Assembly (NCBI GenBank): GCA_029560585.1
Contig: JAKQKQ010000234.1
Coordinates: 1-64,000, forward strand
Direction: 5' to 3'
Source of the DNA: Verrucomicrobiota bacterium
GTDB lineage: Bacteria > Verrucomicrobiota > Verrucomicrobiia > JADLBR01
DNA: 64,000 nucleotides
The notes below the pieces were generated by a model. The model did not search any database and was not told where the DNA came from. It saw only the letters and a list, made by a program, of their open reading frames with translations. Shown here piece after piece: positions 44,599 through 54,263 of the stretch (positions within the stretch are counted from its first letter, which is position 1; each line of letters starts with the position of its first letter). A program made the position numbers and the translations under genes.

Positions 44599-46970
44599 CT
44601 GCGTTTTCCTCCCTTGGCCCTTCTCGGGCCGACCGGTTCCCCCCCCAAGGGTTTGTCGTGTGCGAAAGCGACGTGGCTGGCGGCATCCCTGATGGTCGTG
44701 GCCAGGGCGTCGGCCGGAGTCTCTTTGGCCGCGACCAGATAGACAGGCGTCTCTGAAATGAGCACCTCGAGCGCATCGCCGTCAGGCGCGGGTGGCAGAG
44801 GGCGGGCGAACATGTCCTGCGCCTCAAGTCGGCCCTTGAGGGACAAGGTGTAAGATTGGATGTCGGCCTCGTCCCGGTTCTCTCGCCAGACGAGGGCGAA
44901 TGGTCCTTGCGGTCTATCGAATACCGCGCATCGGACCTGGGCAGAGAGACCGAAATGCTCCGCGGGGTGGGCTCCCTGAAGTTTTTCCGCCAGCGCGTTC
45001 AGGGCGACGAATTTGGCGTGGGGCGTGCCATCGAACCCGAACCAGTCCTGGAGTGCGAGCGCGCCGGCGAAAGCGATGTTCGCGTTGTGGAGCGTGTTGC
45101 GGAATTCCCAGAGGAACAGGACGTGCGCGCCCGCGCAGAATTCGACGACGCAGTCACGCACGGCATATGCGGCAGCGAGTTTCTGCGGCAGCGCGAGGTT
45201 CTTGTTCATGCGGGAGGCAGCGGCCTCTGCCGTCGTGTGGGGGATGTTTGGCCGACCGGTCCAAGAACCGTATTTTACCCCCTCGGTGTTCCAGAACCCA
45301 AGCGCTTTCTGTGGCGCGCATCGGCGAAATAGGGCCGACAGTTCGGCCATGTACTCCCAGCTGGGCATTTCGGCGCGGGACTGCCAGGGGCGAGGTTTGC
45401 AGAAGGTGTGCCCGGAGACGGCATCGAGAAAAGACAGGCCCCCCGCCTCAGCGACGGCCCGCGCATAACCGAAGGGATCAAAGAAGTCGCCGAAGAAACC
45501 GCTTGTCGCACAGATTCCAATGATGGTGCAGCCGGGGTCGGCGGCCTTGGCCTCCGCATGGGCGACTTTGAGGAGGGGAAGATAGTCGTCTGCGGCGAGT
45601 GCGGTGTTGGGCTCGTTGATGATCTCCCAGAAACGGATGTCGGCCTTGTAGTGGCCAACCACGGTGCGGACATAACGGCGCCATGCCTCCTCCGTCGGAA
45701 TGGGCGCGAGCCGGCTCTTCTTTTCGGACCGCGCCCACGAGGGGCAGAAATCCTCTCGCGCGTTGGCGTTGCCCAACGTGCCCATCAATGCGAGCCCGTA
45801 TCCCTTTGCCGCCCTGATCGCCGCGTCGTAAAAGATGAACTCACCTGGCGAGACCTCGCAGGATCGGCGGTTGTCCCAGAAGAATATCTCCGCGGCCCGG
45901 AGCCAGCGGACGCCAGACTGGGTGGCCAGGCGAAAGACTCGGTCCATGCTCAGGTGCAAGTTGCCCGCGTGCCAACTTACCCCAGCGCCCAGGTCGTCGG
46001 GGGATGCCAGGGAATTGAAATCGAAGCCGAACTCGCAGGGCTGGGCCTGTGGCGGCGGGAGTTTCTCCAGGATCGCGGCGCACAGCCATTCCTTTTCCTC
46101 GTGGCCCCCGCATGACACGGTGACCCCGATCGTCAGCCATGCGCGGTGGGGCAGGCTGAAGCCAGGCAACTCCACCGTCGCGTGCCCATCGGCGGAGAGA
46201 TCGACTCGCTTCTGGGATGTGGCGACCTCGCGCCCGAGGGCATCGATCGCGCGGCAGGAGACCGTGGCCTGCTCGCCGGCCTTTGGGGCAAAGATGATGG
46301 CCACGGGAACGATTTCCTCGCCGATGAAGAAGGTGTTGTCCGGGCGGTTTGATGCGAGGGAGACCTCCACTGCTTTGCCGGTGGTAAAGGGGGTTGCTTT
46401 GCCCGCCTCAAGCTGAACGCCGTCGATCCAGAACGTGGTGCCTGATTCGCCGGGGACGATGGCGACGTAGTACAGGCCAGAGCCGGGCGCCCCCTCGGCC
46501 GGAATGGACGGGGGGAGCTCGGGTATCGGCATCTCGTAACGTGCCCACTCCGTTGTGAGGGTCCAAGTCGTCATCGATGGCCGGGTGGCGAGCCCGGGGC
46601 CGCGCGTCGGGGGGAATCCGCCCAGGAGCAAACCCATCCTTGCGCTGGGCTCCGGGCTCTTGAGATATGCGGTCAGTGTGTGTGACTTGCCGGGCTGGAG
46701 GGCGATCGGTTTGTAAAACAGGCCGTAGCGGCCGCGGCAAACGGATGGGCGGGTGAATCTCAGGCTGCGCGCACCATGGGCGGCGGTTGTGCGATCCTCG
46801 TCAAGGAGCACGGACGCGCACTCGCGGTGGAGCCTGCCCGCCTGGAGCGCGAGCGCGCATCCGTCCATCCCAACCTCGAAGCTGGCGCCATCGGTGATCA
46901 GATTCGTTGCCCATGACGCGGGGGAGCCGAGCGCCATCGCGAAAACCAGGGCCTGGGCATGATTCGCCAT
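44595..46970 (-). CDS. Secreted GH-A clan glycoside hydrolase with N-terminal beta domains
   Basis: 791 residues. A weak signal peptide precedes a carbohydrate-binding-like jelly roll (about 25-195, with YGLFYKPIALQPGKSHTLTAYLKS and FWIDGVQLEAGKATPF) and an Ig-like domain (about 200-310). The barrel follows with acid/base Glu453 in WEIINEPN and probable nucleophile Glu563 in GFWNTEG. This is the layout of GH5/GH39-like enzymes. The C-terminus is basic. It is the first gene of the four-gene reverse operon that runs to 41077. Confidence 0.8.
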   Translation of the reverse strand: MANHAQALVFAMALGSPASWATNLITDGASFEVGMDGCALALQAGRLHRECASVLLDEDRTTAAHGARSLRFTRPSVCRGRYGLFYKPIALQPGKSHTLTAYLKSPEPSARMGLLLGGFPPTRGPGLATRPSMTTWTLTTEWARYEMPIPELPPSIPAEGAPGSGLYYVAIVPGESGTTFWIDGVQLEAGKATPFTTGKAVEVSLASNRPDNTFFIGEEIVPVAIIFAPKAGEQATVSCRAIDALGREVATSQKRVDLSADGHATVELPGFSLPHRAWLTIGVTVSCGGHEEKEWLCAAILEKLPPPQAQPCEFGFDFNSLASPDDLGAGVSWHAGNLHLSMDRVFRLATQSGVRWLRAAEIFFWDNRRSCEVSPGEFIFYDAAIRAAKGYGLALMGTLGNANAREDFCPSWARSEKKSRLAPIPTEEAWRRYVRTVVGHYKADIRFWEIINEPNTALAADDYLPLLKVAHAEAKAADPGCTIIGICATSGFFGDFFDPFGYARAVAEAGGLSFLDAVSGHTFCKPRPWQSRAEMPSWEYMAELSALFRRCAPQKALGFWNTEGVKYGSWTGRPNIPHTTAEAAASRMNKNLALPQKLAAAYAVRDCVVEFCAGAHVLFLWEFRNTLHNANIAFAGALALQDWFGFDGTPHAKFVALNALAEKLQGAHPAEHFGLSAQVRCAVFDRPQGPFALVWRENRDEADIQSYTLSLKGRLEAQDMFARPLPPAPDGDALEVLISETPVYLVAAKETPADALATTIRDAASHVAFAHDKPLGGEPVGPRRAKGGKRR

Positions 46971-47108
46971 CCGCTTCGCCTAAAGGGGATTTAACACCGT
47001 TGGCGCGCCGCGGTTTCGATCGGATGGCGACAGCAGGGGCCTTGCGCCCGGGCGGTCGTCCTCGGGGGCATGGGTGGAGTGGGCCGAGGGGCCAGACGCC
47101 AGAAGCGC

Positions 47109-49496
47109 CTACGGGCGATCTTCCCCGAGGGCCACGAGGGCTTCGAGGATCTCGATCCTGACCGCATCGGCCACGGATCGGTCTTTGGGGTCGGCCCACA
47201 GAAGGGCGCTGGCGCCGGGGGCGTCGAGCACGCGGGCAGCGGCGGTGGCGAGGAGGGTCTTGGCCCGATCCAGGGCGGGGCCATGCTTGCCGGTCTTCTC
47301 GGCGGCGGCGACGCTTTGGCGCAGCATGACGAGGTACTCGTAATCCTCCGCGCTCTCGCGGATGGCCTCCATATGTTTGCCTGCGGTGATGCCCTTCGGT
47401 TCCAGAAAAACCGGCGTGTAGCAGGTGGGATGTGCCATTGCGTACTCATTCCAAGACGATCCGCCGCCGGAGTCGCTGAACGACCAGAAGTGGGAGGCCG
47501 TGGCCCCGTGACGCCAAGCGGTCCAGGCCTGCAATCGGAAGTATGAGTATGGGTCGGCCAACCGCGCGCCGATGTTGCAGGAATAGAACGCCAGTTCGGT
47601 GCCCTTGGCGCGTCGGGCGTCGAAGTAGTCGCGGTAGGAGGGGGAGGATGTCAAGAAGCGCGGTCGGTTTGGGCACAAGATGTGGCAGAGACCGATCATG
47701 TCCTGATTGGCATTCTTTGGATTGGGGTGGCACACGTCCTCGAAAAGCCTGACGCCCGTGTTTGCGGCGCGGATGGCTTTCGCCCAAGGCAGGATTATGT
47801 TGTCGCGGCGTTCCTCGGCGGGTTCGTCCACCAGGAGGATCACGAGTTGCTCTGGGCGCAGGCCGCGCCCCTTGGCGTGATTTGACCAGGAGGCGGCCCA
47901 CTCCCGGACCTTCTGTTCGAACTCCGGCGTGCCCATCCTCGCGTTCCCGAAGCGCTCGCCGACCGAGGCGAACACGCAGTACTGCCGGGCGTCCGGCCAC
48001 AGCTGGAGCCATTGGTCGAAGCGTTCGGTATCAAGATTCTGGGGCAGGACGCCGGCCGTGGCCCAGGGCGAATCCACGAAGTGTTCGCGCAAGTGCCGGA
48101 CGAAGGCGTCGCGGTTCTCGGATGTGACGTCGCGGCCCTTGGTGGCATCCGAGTAATCCCAGCCGCCGACGTGGAGCGTGGGCCGATCTGGGAAGCGCAG
48201 CGGGAAGAGCCTGAGGGTGAGGGGCACCGCCAGGGTCGTTGTGCCGGAGCTCAGCCGGATGGCGCCGCGATGGGTGCCCGGTGGTGTTTCGGTGGGATGG
48301 AAGGTGAACCAAACCTGGCGCACCATGCCCGCCGGCACGCCGATGGCATACGCATCGCCATCGCGACGCGCCTCGGGCAAGGCGGCGGCGACGGCCTGGC
48401 CATTGCGCGTATCGGTCCAGGCGACTTCGTGGACAGAGATGAATGGGGGGTTTGTCCCGCCCGGCAGATCGCGGATCTGCAGGCGTAGATCCAAGGGCTC
48501 GTCTCCCGCGTTGCCGATGTTCAATGCACCGGCGCGATACTCGTTTTGCATCATGCCAAGCTGGATGCCGGTTGGTGTGCTGTCGGGGGGTGCCCGGTGG
48601 AGATCGATCGGATCCCAGGGATTGGCTGGCCAGGCGGTGATCGGGAGGGCGCCGCGCGCCCGCCACAGCATCGCCTGCGCGCGAAAGGCCCTTGCGTGAA
48701 CGGGATTCAGCGGCAGCGTGGCGCGGGCAGTGGGGTCGTGCTGTTGTGGCATGTCTGAGATCTCGCGCTCGACGGCGGATAGTTCCGCCAAGATTTTCCG
48801 TCGTGCGTCATCGGGCGCCTGATCGAGTTTCTCGCGAACGGCCAAGACATCCTTGCGAATGCGCTGCTCGAACGCGGCATGGAGCAAGTAAGCCTTCGGG
48901 TCGGTCACGCCCCCTCGATCGAAGGGCAAAGTCACCCAATCGGATTCACCGCGGTACACCTCGATTTCATCCACGAAGGCATAGGGGCCTCCGGGGGTCA
49001 CGAGAAAAGTGACATAGCGCGCATGCGTGCGCAGCGCGTCGGTCCAGAAGCGGTGGGTGGCGTAATCGGACGGCGCGGCGCCGTGCCGCATGCTGAGGTT
49101 CACGAGTTCTCCGACGGGATAGGAGGTCTTGCCGTCGTCGCTGACGAGGACGATGATTCCCGCTGGCCACGCGACTCCCGCGCGGCCTGCCGCGGTGTTG
49201 AAGGAAACGCCGCGGATGGGTTGCACGGTGCCGAGATCGATCGTGATCGTAGCCGAGCCGACGTGGTTCCAGCCGACGGTGGTGGCCTGGGTCCAGAAAT
49301 AGCCGTGCGAGTACTGGCCATCGGTCAGCTGCGACTGGTCGCCAGAGTCGGTGCAGTGCGCATAGTTCGGACGCGGATCGAGCCGGTAGGATTTACCCAG
49401 CGCGATGTTCTCAGAGGGAGGTTTGAAGCCGTCGCCCGCCGCGACGGCGCAGCCGAGCATCAGGGTGGGACCGAGCACGATCAATCGACGTATCAT
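47109..49496 (-). CDS. GH123/DUF4091-like lipoprotein with discoidin-type domain
   Basis: 795 residues. The signal ends at a lipobox LMLGC, so the protein is probably lipid-anchored. An F5/8-type C domain covers about 25-180 (GSATITIDLG, FVDEIEVYRG). A helical spacer and beta sandwich follow, and a GH123-like catalytic barrel (about 430-760) has VILLVDEPAEE, whose Asp-Glu pair fits the substrate-assisted mechanism of GH123. GH123 acts on N-acetylgalactosaminides. ATG at 49496 is preferred over the TTG two codons earlier. It lies 26 bp downstream of the M28 peptidase gene. Confidence 0.8.
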   Translation of the reverse strand: MIRRLIVLGPTLMLGCAVAAGDGFKPPSENIALGKSYRLDPRPNYAHCTDSGDQSQLTDGQYSHGYFWTQATTVGWNHVGSATITIDLGTVQPIRGVSFNTAAGRAGVAWPAGIIVLVSDDGKTSYPVGELVNLSMRHGAAPSDYATHRFWTDALRTHARYVTFLVTPGGPYAFVDEIEVYRGESDWVTLPFDRGGVTDPKAYLLHAAFEQRIRKDVLAVREKLDQAPDDARRKILAELSAVEREISDMPQQHDPTARATLPLNPVHARAFRAQAMLWRARGALPITAWPANPWDPIDLHRAPPDSTPTGIQLGMMQNEYRAGALNIGNAGDEPLDLRLQIRDLPGGTNPPFISVHEVAWTDTRNGQAVAAALPEARRDGDAYAIGVPAGMVRQVWFTFHPTETPPGTHRGAIRLSSGTTTLAVPLTLRLFPLRFPDRPTLHVGGWDYSDATKGRDVTSENRDAFVRHLREHFVDSPWATAGVLPQNLDTERFDQWLQLWPDARQYCVFASVGERFGNARMGTPEFEQKVREWAASWSNHAKGRGLRPEQLVILLVDEPAEERRDNIILPWAKAIRAANTGVRLFEDVCHPNPKNANQDMIGLCHILCPNRPRFLTSSPSYRDYFDARRAKGTELAFYSCNIGARLADPYSYFRLQAWTAWRHGATASHFWSFSDSGGGSSWNEYAMAHPTCYTPVFLEPKGITAGKHMEAIRESAEDYEYLVMLRQSVAAAEKTGKHGPALDRAKTLLATAAARVLDAPGASALLWADPKDRSVADAVRIEILEALVALGEDRP

Positions 49497-49528
49497 AACC
49501 AATTTCCAGCGATGGCCGCGCCGACTTT

Positions 49529-50527
49529 CTATGGCGCACGATCGAGCCTCAGCACGGCGGCGAGCGTAGCTTGGGTGGCCATCCGGACGTTGACGATATC
49601 CACGCGGTCGGCGGTGTCGCCCGCTAGATGGTATTCCGCGTCCAGGTAGGGGTATGAGCCGATATTGGCGATTGCGCGGGTGTAGCCGGCTTTCACGAAC
49701 GAGCCGTCGTCGTCACCGGGGCTCTTCCTTTGCGCCGATGACTGGATCAGGCCGATGCGATACGCGTCATTCACCTCGGCCATGAGGTCGGCCAAGGTGC
49801 GGCCTTCGGGCGTGGTGAAGAGCGTCACGTTGGTCTTGCGGCGGGCGGCTATATCGTCGTCCGATTTACCGCCGATGCTATCGACATTCAAGATAGCAAT
49901 CAGGTTGTCGCCGCGCCTGCGGCATTCTGCGGCGGCCGCGACACTTGTCCATGGGGTGTGCTCCTCGTTGCACCAAAGGAACCAGATCGAGCGCTCGCTC
50001 GCGTAGCCAGCCAATACCCGGGCGATCTCCAGGATTGCGACGGTTCCCACCGAGTTGTCGTAGGCGCCGGGGGAATCGGTCCAGCTCTGCGAATCCTTGT
50101 GGGCGAGGAGCAGGATGATCTCAGCGGGCAACCGCCGCCCGGTCATTTTCGCATAGAGATTATACGCCGGGTATTTCGGGGCGTCGGGTGGTGGTGGCGC
50201 GTAGGTGTGGTGGATCGGCTTTTGGGGGTTGCACGCGAATGCCTGGACCTCGCAGGCCTCGCGCTCGACGCCATAGCCCCATCCGGCCAACTGGTCTTGG
50301 ATCCACGCGTCGGTCTCCTCGAGCGAGTTGTGGGCATGGCCCGGCACCGTAAAATTTACCTTTCTGAAGGGCAGGGGATCTTTCGCGAGATGAAATATGC
50401 CATTTCGAAGATGGCCTTCGTCGATCTGACCGAGAAACTCGGGAATGATGTCTGCGGACGGTGCGGCGCCGCGCAGAAGGGCGGGAGTGAGGACCGCGCA
50501 AAGCAGACAAATGATGCTGCAGGTCAT
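49529..50527 (-). CDS. M28 family zinc aminopeptidase, secreted
   Basis: 332 residues with a signal peptide (CLLCAVLTPALLRGAA). The two-zinc ligands are visible: His143 in LLAHKDS, Asp157 in GAYDNSVG, Glu188/Glu189 in WCNEEH, Asp216 in LNVDSIGG and a late His in AEYHLAGD near 313. It removes N-terminal residues from peptides outside the cytoplasm. ATG at 50527 is chosen since it starts the signal peptide; the frame continues to 50680 without one. The GH123-like gene follows. Confidence 0.85.
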   Translation of the reverse strand: MTCSIICLLCAVLTPALLRGAAPSADIIPEFLGQIDEGHLRNGIFHLAKDPLPFRKVNFTVPGHAHNSLEETDAWIQDQLAGWGYGVEREACEVQAFACNPQKPIHHTYAPPPPDAPKYPAYNLYAKMTGRRLPAEIILLLAHKDSQSWTDSPGAYDNSVGTVAILEIARVLAGYASERSIWFLWCNEEHTPWTSVAAAAECRRRGDNLIAILNVDSIGGKSDDDIAARRKTNVTLFTTPEGRTLADLMAEVNDAYRIGLIQSSAQRKSPGDDDGSFVKAGYTRAIANIGSYPYLDAEYHLAGDTADRVDIVNVRMATQATLAAVLRLDRAP

Positions 50528-50811
50528 GAGAGCATGTTGGCATGTTCTGGCGGCGAAATCCAGACGGGGAGTGTCACGCACCCGAAGGTGTTTCCGTCGC
50601 TTGTCGCCGCCTGTGACGCGGGCGATCGGGCGTGCGTCGGCGAGTCGAACTGCCCGTGGTGGGCGGGATTGTCCGCCCACGTGGTCGAGAGGTCTGTGCG
50701 AGGATGGCGCCGTCGTCGCGCTCCGGCGTGAGAGCTGGCATCATTCTGCGCTCGCGCTTGAAATGGGATTCGCGTAGCGTCTCCTGACTTCAGCCCAGCC
50801 CCTGTCCGAGC
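50528..50811. other. Divergent intergenic region with one short inverted repeat
   Basis: 284 bp between two divergent genes. It holds GTGGGCGG at 50659-50666 and its complement at 50673-50680, which could be an operator. No gene is seen; promoters in both directions are expected. Confidence 0.35.
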
Positions 50812-51972
50812 ATGAACGAGTTTTGCCGCATCGCAGTCGTGGTTTTCTTCACCACGTTTTTCTTTTCCTCCGCTGGGCGGGCGACGGTCGCCGAGTCGAT
50901 TGCCGCTATTCGGGCCGTTGGGCCCGAGGGCAAGGGCAACGCCGAGGCCGCGCGCGGTTGGCAGGAATTGGCCCGGGCCGACGCGGCCGTTTTGCCGGAG
51001 TTGTTTCGGGCGATGGACGGGGCGAACGAGCTCGCGGCCAATTGGCTGCGCTCGGCGGTGGAGACGATTGTGGACCGCTCGTTGGCGAGCGGTGGTCAAC
51101 TGCCACTCGATGCGCTGCACGACATCCTCCGCGACACGGGCCGGAATCCGCGGGCCAGGCGTTTCGCCTACGAACTCATCGCGCGTGTTCAGCCGGGGAT
51201 CGCCAACGGGATAATCCCGCGCATGACTGACGATCCGAGCTTGGAGTTGCGCTACGATGCCGTGCAGCGGTTGATCGAGGAGGGCGGACGACTGGCGGCG
51301 GAGGCGAAGGCCGACGAGGCCACACGGGTGTATCGGCGCGCCCTGGATTCCGCGCGCGAGATAAAGCAGATTCAGCAGATCAAGGGGGCCATGGACAAAC
51401 TCGGCGTCACGGTCGATCTCCCGAGGCATTTCGGTTTTCTCATGCAGTGGCGCTTGATCGGGCCATTCGACAACACGGGGCGGAAGGGGTTTGACATGGT
51501 GCTTCCACCCGAACAGGCGATCGATCTCGCCGCCGAATACCCGGGAAAGACTGGGCCGGTGCGGTGGGCGCCATTCACCAGCGAGCATGAGTACGGCCTG
51601 ATCAATTTCAATTTGCCGTACGGTCCGCTCAAAGAGGTCACCGGGTACGCCTACGCCGAGTTCCAGTCCGATGCCGCCCGGCCCGCCGAACTCCGCCTGG
51701 GGTGCAAGAATGCATGGAAGCTCTGGGCCAACGGCCGGTTGCTCTTCAGCCGTGACGAATACCACCGCGGCATGGAGATCGACCAATATCGGTTCCCCGT
51801 GGAACTCAAGGCGGGGAAGAACTCAATCCTGATCAAGGTGTGCCAGAGTGAGCAGACCGAGACATGGACAAAAGAGTGGGAGTTTCAGCTCCGGGTGTGC
51901 GACGCCCGCGGCACCGCCATCCTTTCTGCCGATCGCCCGCCCAGCACAATTGCGAAAGGCACGCCAAAGTGA
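50812..51972 (+). CDS. Exported HEAT-like/jelly-roll protein
   Basis: 386 residues with a signal peptide (VVVFFTTFFFSSAGRA). The N-terminal ~190 residues are helical, HEAT-like. The C-terminal part (about 200-370) resembles the jelly roll seen in GH2-like and PA14-type domains: GFLMQWRLIGPFDN, ELRLGCKNAWKLWANGRLLFS and VELKAGKNSILIKVCQ. No catalytic residues are recognised. It is followed by a PQQ-like propeller gene in the same unit. A role in binding a polymer at the cell surface is possible. Confidence 0.68.
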   Translation: MNEFCRIAVVVFFTTFFFSSAGRATVAESIAAIRAVGPEGKGNAEAARGWQELARADAAVLPELFRAMDGANELAANWLRSAVETIVDRSLASGGQLPLDALHDILRDTGRNPRARRFAYELIARVQPGIANGIIPRMTDDPSLELRYDAVQRLIEEGGRLAAEAKADEATRVYRRALDSAREIKQIQQIKGAMDKLGVTVDLPRHFGFLMQWRLIGPFDNTGRKGFDMVLPPEQAIDLAAEYPGKTGPVRWAPFTSEHEYGLINFNLPYGPLKEVTGYAYAEFQSDAARPAELRLGCKNAWKLWANGRLLFSRDEYHRGMEIDQYRFPVELKAGKNSILIKVCQSEQTETWTKEWEFQLRVCDARGTAILSADRPPSTIAKGTPK

Positions 51973-52007
51973 CTGTTACCCGCCCAGCCCCCTCGCGCTC
52001 CTTGCGA

Positions 52008-53231
52008 ATGAAGATGCGCCTGTCCGCCGGAGCCGCGCTCCTCTTGGCCTTTCCGTTGACGTCGTTGGGCGCAGGCGATTGGACACAGTTTCGCGGACCT
52101 TCGGGAAACGGCATTTCGCCCGAGATCGGGACGCCGACGAGGCTCGATCCTGCGCGGAGCATCGCGTGGAAGGTCGCTCTGCCGGGGCGAGGGCTCTCGA
52201 GTCCGATTGTCGTTGCCGAGCGCCTTTTCCTGACGTGTGCCAGCGGCCCGCGGCAGGACCGGTTGCACCTTTTCTGTTTCAGCACTCGCGACGGAAAGAG
52301 GCTATGGGAGCGCCAGTTCTGGGCCACCGGGCGCACGATGACGCAGTCCAAGACCTGCGTTGCGGCGCCCAGTCCCGCGACGGATGGGAGGCGCATCTTC
52401 GCGCTCTTTTCATCCAATGATCTGTTCTGCGTTGATCTCGATGGAAACCTGCTCTGGCTGCGGGGACTGACCCGCGACTATCCAAACGCCAGCAACAGCC
52501 TGGGGATGGCATCCTCGTTGCTCGTCGTCGGCGACACGGTGATCGCCCAGATTGAGAACGACAGCGATTCGTTTGCCGCCGGACTCGACGCTGCGACGGG
52601 GGTCAACCGGTGGAGGATCGAGCGCCCGAAGAGCGCGAACTGGGTCACGCCCGTGCTGGTCGGTGAGCTGGGCGCCGGTCGTCCCATCGTCGCACTGCAG
52701 TCGAGCAAGGGTGTTCAATTGGTCGAGGCGTCGAATGGCCGTGTGGCAGGATCCTATGATGCGACCGCTGCCACCATTCCCTCGTCGTGCGCGGGTGGGG
52801 GAGTCGTCTATGTTCCCTGCAATGGCATCACCGCCCTCAGGGCGGCGGGCGAGGGGCAAGCGGTCCAGAAGCTGTGGGAGGCCAAGACGCTGCGACCACA
52901 GACGGCCAGCCCGATGCTGATCGGGAACCGGCTTTTCGTGGCGACCGGCGCGGGCATGCTGATTTGCGCCGATGCGCGGACCGGGGAAAAAGTCTGGCAG
53001 CTGAGGCTCAAGGGGCCGTTCAGCGCATCACCCGTTGCCGCGACCAATCACGCATACCTGATAAACGAGAAAGGTTTTCTCCAGGTCGTCGACATCAATC
53101 CCGAAGCCAAGGAGGGAAGGCTCGTCGGTGAGTTGACGCTCGAGCCGACCATCCTCAGTACCCCAGCTATCGCGGGAGGCGCCCTCTATATCCGAAACGA
53201 TAGCACGCTGTGGAAGATCGCGGGGGGGTGA
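52008..53231 (+). CDS. Exported PQQ-like beta-propeller protein
   Basis: 407 residues with a signal peptide (AALLLAFPLTSLGAGD). It opens DWTQFRGPSGNGIS and carries propeller repeats such as RLHLFCFSTRDGKRLWERQ, LFCVDLDGNLLWLRG, AAGLDAATGVNRWRIE and LICADARTGEKVWQLRL. ATG at 52008 gives a normal signal peptide. A GTG at 51969 overlaps the previous TGA as GTGA and would add 13 residues. It forms a pair with the HEAT/jelly-roll gene, parallel to the propeller/VWA pair at 30854-33561. Confidence 0.78.
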   Translation: MKMRLSAGAALLLAFPLTSLGAGDWTQFRGPSGNGISPEIGTPTRLDPARSIAWKVALPGRGLSSPIVVAERLFLTCASGPRQDRLHLFCFSTRDGKRLWERQFWATGRTMTQSKTCVAAPSPATDGRRIFALFSSNDLFCVDLDGNLLWLRGLTRDYPNASNSLGMASSLLVVGDTVIAQIENDSDSFAAGLDAATGVNRWRIERPKSANWVTPVLVGELGAGRPIVALQSSKGVQLVEASNGRVAGSYDATAATIPSSCAGGGVVYVPCNGITALRAAGEGQAVQKLWEAKTLRPQTASPMLIGNRLFVATGAGMLICADARTGEKVWQLRLKGPFSASPVAATNHAYLINEKGFLQVVDINPEAKEGRLVGELTLEPTILSTPAIAGGALYIRNDSTLWKIAGG

Positions 53232-53272
53232 GGCATCACGTTCGTGGGGCAATTGCCCTCTTGCTGTTCGGA

Positions 53273-54010
53273 TCAGGGGGTTTTGGGCCGCGCGCGGAAT
53301 CCTGCGCATGACCGCACCGGTGTGGGGGGTTGCTCCGGGAAGCGGGGGTCGGTTGCGGACAGCGCACAACGGACCAGATGGCCCTTGCGTTGTGGGATGG
53401 CGGGCTGGACATGCGTGCAATCGGTGCAGATGCCAATCTCTTCGAGCGCGACCGGGCGGGCCCACGCCTGGCACCTGCGGACCAATCCCTGAGGAATCCG
53501 ATCGAACTGGCTTCGCAGGACGGTGTCGGCGAGGGCGAGCGTGGCAAAGTAGGCAGTGCCCCAGATCGCCCACATTGCGGGATGATCGCCAACGCGCAGC
53601 ATGAGCAGGAGCGGCGCGGTTGCGAGGTACAGCAGTAGCATCCGGTCATATCGACGGTGCGGATGTGCGGGATTCTCGCGGGCCGAGCCGTAGTGACCAT
53701 GGCGCGCGAGAACGCAGTTGGCGAAGGACGAGCCCAGATACCAGACAAAACCCAGGAGCAGCCAGGTCCAGCCAAGCGAGCCTCCGCACAGTAGGTAGAC
53801 AAGCAGGCTGACCATGATGAGGGGCAGAAACACAAGCGCGACTTCGAGGTAGATGCCCAAGAGCGCCGCGCCGAGAATCGAAAGGCCCTCCAGCAGCATG
53901 ATCCTCTTACAGTCGATCAAGGTCGCGGCACCGGGTGTGTCCGGGCACGACCACGCGACGGCAAATGCTGCCGCCATGGCGGCATCCGGGAGCAGGAGCA
54001 GTCCTGCCAT
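53273..54010 (-). CDS. Membrane protein fused to a four-cysteine mini-domain
   Basis: 245 residues. Residues 1-185 contain five or six membrane helices (MAGLLLLPDAAMAAAFAVAW, LEVALVFLPLIMVSLLVYLL, LGWTWLLLGFVWYLGSS, MLLLYLATAPLLLML). The last ~55 residues read CTDC, RKGHLVRC, TDPRFP, PTPV and SCAGF. That is the pattern of small free-standing CxxC...C...DPRFP..PV..C.G proteins found in many bacteria, probably zinc-binding. The frame extends to 54163 without a membrane or signal feature, so ATG at 54010 is preferred. Confidence 0.6.
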   Translation of the reverse strand: MAGLLLLPDAAMAAAFAVAWSCPDTPGAATLIDCKRIMLLEGLSILGAALLGIYLEVALVFLPLIMVSLLVYLLCGGSLGWTWLLLGFVWYLGSSFANCVLARHGHYGSARENPAHPHRRYDRMLLLYLATAPLLLMLRVGDHPAMWAIWGTAYFATLALADTVLRSQFDRIPQGLVRRCQAWARPVALEEIGICTDCTHVQPAIPQRKGHLVRCALSATDPRFPEQPPTPVRSCAGFRARPKTP

Positions 54011-54263
54011 TCGGAGGAATCTTGGAATCACGGGAGCGGGTCGGTTTTCGGCATTTGGTATCCGGGGCGGCGATGTCCGGCTGGTGGATCCGAGAGCCAA
54101 GTTGATGCGGTCGCCCACGGGCCCGATCCAGTTTGCCGCAAGGCTGTTGCGGTGCAAGCGCAAGAGGGCCCAACATGATGGAATGGCGCTCAGGTCCGTT
54201 TTCGTGAGCAGTCATGGCCCATTGACACAGAGACGATTTGAGAAAGCTGCGGAGGGAGGTACG

